Source: SCGC-AAA252-I15 sp043822165
GTDB taxonomy: Archaea > Altiarchaeota > Altiarchaeia > IMC4 > SCGC-AAA252-I15
Length of the DNA stretch: 8,482 bases
Assembly (NCBI GenBank): GCA_043822165.1
Contig: JBDRCA010000088.1
Span: 1 to 8,482, forward strand
Direction: 5' to 3'
The translations under genes and the position numbers were made by a program. This document shows, piece by piece, positions 6,353-8,482 of the stretch (positions within the stretch are counted from its first letter, which is position 1; each line of letters starts with the position of its first letter). Under the pieces are notes generated by a model. The model was not told the DNA's origin, ran no database searches, and was given only the letters and a program-made list of their open reading frames with translations.

Positions 6353-6467
6353 GCCGAGGTGGCAGAGCCAGGATTAATGCGCGGGCCTTGAGATTCACGC
6401 TCAAAAAAAGAAACGAGAAAGCCCGTGGTCGCTCGCGACCACTTGGGTTCGAATCCCAACCTCGGCG
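6353..6467 (+). tRNA. tRNA-Ser(UGA), intron-containing
   Basis: Acceptor arms GCCGAGG (6353-6359) and CCTCGGC (6460-6466) pair fully, with discriminator G73 at 6467. The D arm is GCAG...ATGC. The anticodon stem CGGGC (6382-6386) pairs with GCCCG (6421-6425) only if about 27 bases between them are removed. The joined loop is then CUUGAGA with anticodon UGA (6389-6391), reading UCA. A long variable arm (GGTCG-CTCG-CGACC, 6427-6440) and T arm TTGGG-TTCGAAT-CCCAA (6443-6459) follow. The long variable arm allows Ser or Leu; G73 and the UGA anticodon give serine. The mature RNA is 88 nt before CCA, which is not encoded. It lies just upstream of rps13 on the same strand and may be co-transcribed with it. 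Confidence 0.93.
6393..6419 (+). other. Intron in tRNA-Ser at position 37/38
   Basis: Twenty-seven bases between G37 (6392) and A38 (6420). A bulge-helix-bulge can be drawn: CUUG (6387-6390) pairs with CGAG (6414-6417), including one U-G pair, with three-base bulges AG^A and AA^A at the cut sites, above the anticodon stem. The helix inside the intron is weak (about two A-U pairs), so this is a relaxed form. A cut one base earlier (36/37) gives the same length and is possible. Confidence 0.8.
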
Positions 6468-6503
6468 AAAAACTTTCAACTCAAAGGCCGCGCAAAAACA
6501 AAA

Positions 6504-7022
6504 ATGTCAGAAGAAGAAAAAAAGAAAAAAACAGAAGACAAACCCAAGAAAGAAGAAGACAAAGACTTCAGACACAGGGTGAGAGTCGCAGGCGTAATCC
6601 TGGACGGAAACCAGGAAATAAGCCAGGCAATGACGAAAATAAAAGGCGTCGGGACCAGAATCTCAAGAATACTGCTAACAGAACTAGGCTACCCGAAAGG
6701 CACGAAAATCGGCTCACTAAACGAGAAAGAAATAGAGAAAATAGAAGACACACTATCCAACATGGGAAAAATCGCGCCAACATGGATGGTCAACCACCAG
6801 AAAGACGCGTCAACAGGCGAAACCACGCACATGCTAGGCCCAGACCTTGACATGGGCAAACGCGAAGACATAACCCGGCAAAAAAGAATCAAAAGCTACC
6901 GCGGCATAAGGCACTCACACGGCCTGCCCTGCCGAGGACAAAGAACCAGGTCAACATTCAGGAAAGGATCAACAATCGGCGTCGTGCGAAAGAAAGCACA
7001 ACCCGCAACAACAAAGAAATAA
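6504..7022 (+). CDS. rps13: 30S ribosomal protein uS13
   Basis: Small-subunit head protein that contacts 16S rRNA, uS19 and the P-site tRNA. At 172 residues it is longer than the roughly 150 usual in archaea because of a charged N-terminal extension (about residues 1-20, almost all Lys, Glu and Asp). The body begins RHRVRVAGVILDGNQ. It contains the helix-hairpin-helix KIKGVGTRIS and the conserved RNA-binding segment SYRGIRHSHGLPCRGQRTRST, split here only by its usual turn. The C-terminal tail is basic. It is first in the rps13-rps4-rps11-rpoD cluster. No Shine-Dalgarno is visible, and the 36 bases after the tRNA hold no clear terminator. Only one of 172 sense codons ends in T. Confidence 0.98.
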   Translation: MSEEEKKKKTEDKPKKEEDKDFRHRVRVAGVILDGNQEISQAMTKIKGVGTRISRILLTELGYPKGTKIGSLNEKEIEKIEDTLSNMGKIAPTWMVNHQKDASTGETTHMLGPDLDMGKREDITRQKRIKSYRGIRHSHGLPCRGQRTRSTFRKGSTIGVVRKKAQPATTKK

Positions 7023-7024
7023 AA

Positions 7025-7522
7025 ATGGGCGACCCAAGAAAACAACGAAAAAAATACACTCGACCCACACACCCGTGGAAAAGCGAGAGAATACTAGAGG
7101 AAAACGAGCTCTGCAAAAAATACGGCCTCAAAAACAAAGCCGAAGTCTGGAGGGCGAAATCAACCCTCAAAGGATTCAGGCACCAGGCGAGAACACTCCT
7201 CGGAATGCCCGCTGAAGACGAGGAAGTCAAAAAAGAGACAAAACAGCTCATAGACAAACTCAACAGACTCGGAATCATGTCTTCTCAGTCGCTTGAGGAC
7301 GTTTTATCCTTGAATGTGGAAGACATCCTTGAAAGGCGTCTCCAAACGCTTGTCGCAAGCAAGGGCATAGCACACACTGTGGGCCAAGCCCGACAGTTCA
7401 TAACGCACGGTCACATCAAAGTCGGCGGGAAAGTCGTTGACGTACCCCGCTACCCAGTCTACAAAAAAGAAGAAGACACAATAGAGCTTGTTAAACCATT
7501 GAAGGTGGCAAAGAGTGCCTAA
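7025..7522 (+). CDS. rps4: 30S ribosomal protein uS4
   Basis: Primary 16S rRNA-binding protein that nucleates small-subunit body assembly; 165 residues, slightly short for an archaeal S4. The N-terminal helical part (MGDPRKQRKKYTRPTHPW) is followed by the S4 RNA-binding domain from about residue 90 (LEDVLSLNVEDILERRLQ to GHIKVGGKVVDVPRYPV). It starts two bases after the rps13 stop with no Shine-Dalgarno, so translation is probably coupled. Codon choice changes sharply after codon 85: two T-ending codons in the first 85, fourteen in the last 80. The end overlaps rps11 by eight bases. Confidence 0.97.
   Translation: MGDPRKQRKKYTRPTHPWKSERILEENELCKKYGLKNKAEVWRAKSTLKGFRHQARTLLGMPAEDEEVKKETKQLIDKLNRLGIMSSQSLEDVLSLNVEDILERRLQTLVASKGIAHTVGQARQFITHGHIKVGGKVVDVPRYPVYKKEEDTIELVKPLKVAKSA
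7502..7517 (+). promoter_or_regulatory. Shine-Dalgarno and GTG start of rps11
   Basis: AAGGTGGC (7502-7509) lies five bases before the GTG at 7515, inside the end of rps4. It supports the GTG as the true start of the long rps11 frame, rather than a later start at the conserved core. Confidence 0.6.
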
Positions 7523-8114
7523 AAAGAATAAAGAAGTTTCCGCGCAAGAAAAGGAGCCGGCGACGAAGAAGGAGAAGAAGACAGGGAAGAAGGAAGAGCC
7601 GGTCAAAGAAGCGAAGAAGACAGGGAAGAAGGAAGAGCCGGTCAAAGAAGAGAAAACGGAGAGGCAGACGGAACAAAAACCGGAAGAAAAGGAAAAAAGG
7701 GAAGAGCACGCGAAACCCAAGAAAGCAAGGGAGCTTTGGGGTGTCTTGCACATTTACGCTTCTAAGAACAACACGATTCTCCATGTCACGGACTTGACTG
7801 GTGCTGAAACACTTAGCATCCACTCTGGAGGCCAGGTTGTGCGAAGCCAGCGGGAGGAGTCTTCGCCTTACGCTGCCATGCAGGCGGCGTTGAGGACGAC
7901 AGAGGATTTGAAGGACAAGGGAGTTACGGCGCTTCACATACAGGTGAGGGCGCCGGGCGGTCAATCAGGTTCAAAGTATCCCGGCAAGGGAGCACAGGCA
8001 GCCATACGCGCCATATCGCGGACTGGCATACACATAGGCAGAATCACTGACGTCACGCCTATTCCACACGGCGGATGCAGGCCTAAAGGAGGAAAAAGAG
8101 GGAGGCGGGTTTAA
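7515..8114 (+). CDS. rps11: 30S ribosomal protein uS11 with a long charged N-terminal extension
   Basis: Platform protein of the small subunit, near the mRNA exit and the 3' end of 16S rRNA. The conserved core starts at about residue 74 (LWGVLHIYASKNNT) and includes HVTDLTGAET, RAPGGQSGSKYPGKGAQAA and the end DVTPIPHGGCRPKGGKRGRR. Archaeal uS11 is normally about 130 residues; this one has 199, with about 73 extra residues at the N-terminus made almost wholly of Lys, Glu, Pro, Thr and Gln. The extension contains a perfect tandem repeat of KKTGKKEEPVKE (residues 21-45 region). It is expected to be disordered. The start is GTG, overlapping rps4 by eight bases. It is followed at once by rpoD. Confidence 0.96.
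   Translation: MPKKNKEVSAQEKEPATKKEKKTGKKEEPVKEAKKTGKKEEPVKEEKTERQTEQKPEEKEKREEHAKPKKARELWGVLHIYASKNNTILHVTDLTGAETLSIHSGGQVVRSQREESSPYAAMQAALRTTEDLKDKGVTALHIQVRAPGGQSGSKYPGKGAQAAIRAISRTGIHIGRITDVTPIPHGGCRPKGGKRGRRV
7574..7650 (+). repeat. 39-bp tandem duplication in rps11
   Basis: Two identical 38-base copies (7574-7611 and 7613-7650) lie one after the other with a period of 39 bases, keeping frame and adding 13 residues. No third copy is present. Perfect identity suggests a recent duplication. Confidence 0.95.
8100..8105 (+). promoter_or_regulatory. Shine-Dalgarno of rpoD
   Basis: GGGAGG, nine bases before the ATG at 8115, lies within the last codons of rps11. A second GGAGG at 8088-8092 is too far away to act on this start. 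Confidence 0.65.
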
Positions 8115-8482
8115 ATGAATGTCACGAAGATGAAAAAGGACGGGGAAAGAATTAGCTTCACTGTAACCGGCATAACCCCGCAGATTGCGAATGCACTGCG
8201 AAGGGCTGTGATAAGCGAAATCAATGCAATGGCGATAGACGAAGTAACCTTCCTGGACAATAACTCCATCCTAAACGACGAAGTACTAGCCCACAGGCTG
8301 GGGCTTCTACCGCTTAAAACAGACCTTAAAACCTACAACATGGTCCAAGACTGCACATGCAAAGGCAAGGGATGCGCTAAATGTTCGTGTGCTATAACCC
8401 TTGACGTCCAGGGTCCGAAGACGGTATACGCTGGAGACTTAAAGTCAAAGGACCCGAAAGTGGTTCCAGTACACCCTAAGAC
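8115..8482 (+). CDS. rpoD: DNA-directed RNA polymerase subunit Rpo3 (D), 3'-partial
   Basis: Archaeal counterpart of bacterial alpha and eukaryotic Rpb3/AC40; it pairs with Rpo11 to start polymerase assembly. The first 122 residues are in the window. The alpha-type dimerisation part is seen at ITPQIANALRRAVISE (20-35) and MAIDEVTFLDN, then LAHRLGLLPL (58-67). Cysteines C80, C82, C87 and C90 (CTCKGKGCAKC, followed by C92) match the zinc loop of Rpb3 (C-x-C-x3-C-x2-C), with one extra residue. The later region, where some archaea carry a ferredoxin-like Fe-S domain, is off the edge. The ATG follows the rps11 stop without a gap and completes the archaeal S13-S4-S11-RpoD order. Confidence 0.97.
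   Translation, partial: MNVTKMKKDGERISFTVTGITPQIANALRRAVISEINAMAIDEVTFLDNNSILNDEVLAHRLGLLPLKTDLKTYNMVQDCTCKGKGCAKCSCAITLDVQGPKTVYAGDLKSKDPKVVPVHPK

Noticed and set aside
6353..6467. tRNA-Leu(GAG) reading of the same gene
   Set aside because: Shifting the anticodon to GAG breaks the five-pair anticodon stem, and the discriminator base is G, as in archaeal tRNA-Ser; tRNA-Leu has A.
6388..6850. Plus-strand reading frames at 6388-6582 and 6425-6850
   Set aside because: They run through the tRNA and are out-of-frame shadows of rps13, with Arg/Lys/Asn-rich translations caused by A-rich codons.
7574..7650. Tandem repeat as a CRISPR or mobile-element trace
   Set aside because: There are only two copies with a one-base gap, in frame within a coding region and coding for a low-complexity tail; no spacers, inverted ends or transposase.
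1..8482. A previously undescribed multi-gene defence or mobile system
   Set aside because: Every long reading frame belongs to a known housekeeping or small-enzyme family; no nuclease, integrase, toxin-antitoxin pair or terminal repeat was found.

Overview
The window is archaeal. Four lines of evidence support this: the rps13-rps4-rps11-rpoD gene order, an archaeal/eukaryotic-type aspartyl-tRNA synthetase, the ribosome-recycling ATPase ABCE1, and a tRNA-Ser with an intron in the anticodon loop and no encoded CCA. The lineage cannot be named from this stretch; a euryarchaeal or DPANN-type genome would fit. Gene density is very high. The longest stretch without a protein gene is 258 bases (6246-6503), and about 115 of those are the tRNA.

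Layout. (1) Bases 1-1719, plus strand: the 3' part of a NusA-like tandem-KH RNA-binding protein, overlapped by ATGA with aspS. The AspRS carries His26 and Pro85, the signature of a non-discriminating enzyme that also charges tRNA-Asn. (2) Bases 1755-2513, plus: a short two-helix K+ channel with one RCK domain. A well-placed internal ribosome binding site and ATG at the start of the RCK domain recall MthK. (3) Bases 6245 down to 2517, minus: a compact run of a metallo-beta-lactamase-fold hydrolase, two HAD-family hydrolases (one lacking the Asp+2 acid/base residue) and ABCE1. It converges on the channel gene with 3 bases between the stops. (4) Bases 6246-6352: a divergent promoter region holding a GC-rich hairpin element. 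(5) Bases 6353-6467, plus: tRNA-Ser(UGA) with an intron of about 27 nt. (6) Bases 6504-8482, plus: uS13, uS4, uS11 (with a Lys/Glu-rich N-terminal extension encoded partly by a 39-bp tandem duplication) and the 5' part of RNA polymerase subunit Rpo3/RpoD with an Rpb3-like zinc loop.

Most of the window is core information processing: transcription, aminoacylation, ribosome subunits and ribosome recycling. I found no CRISPR array, insertion sequence, integrase or defence system, and no clear new multi-gene system. The points most worth following up are the abrupt change in synonymous codon choice inside rps4, the internal start in the channel gene, the structured element upstream of the tRNA, and the relaxed tRNA intron.
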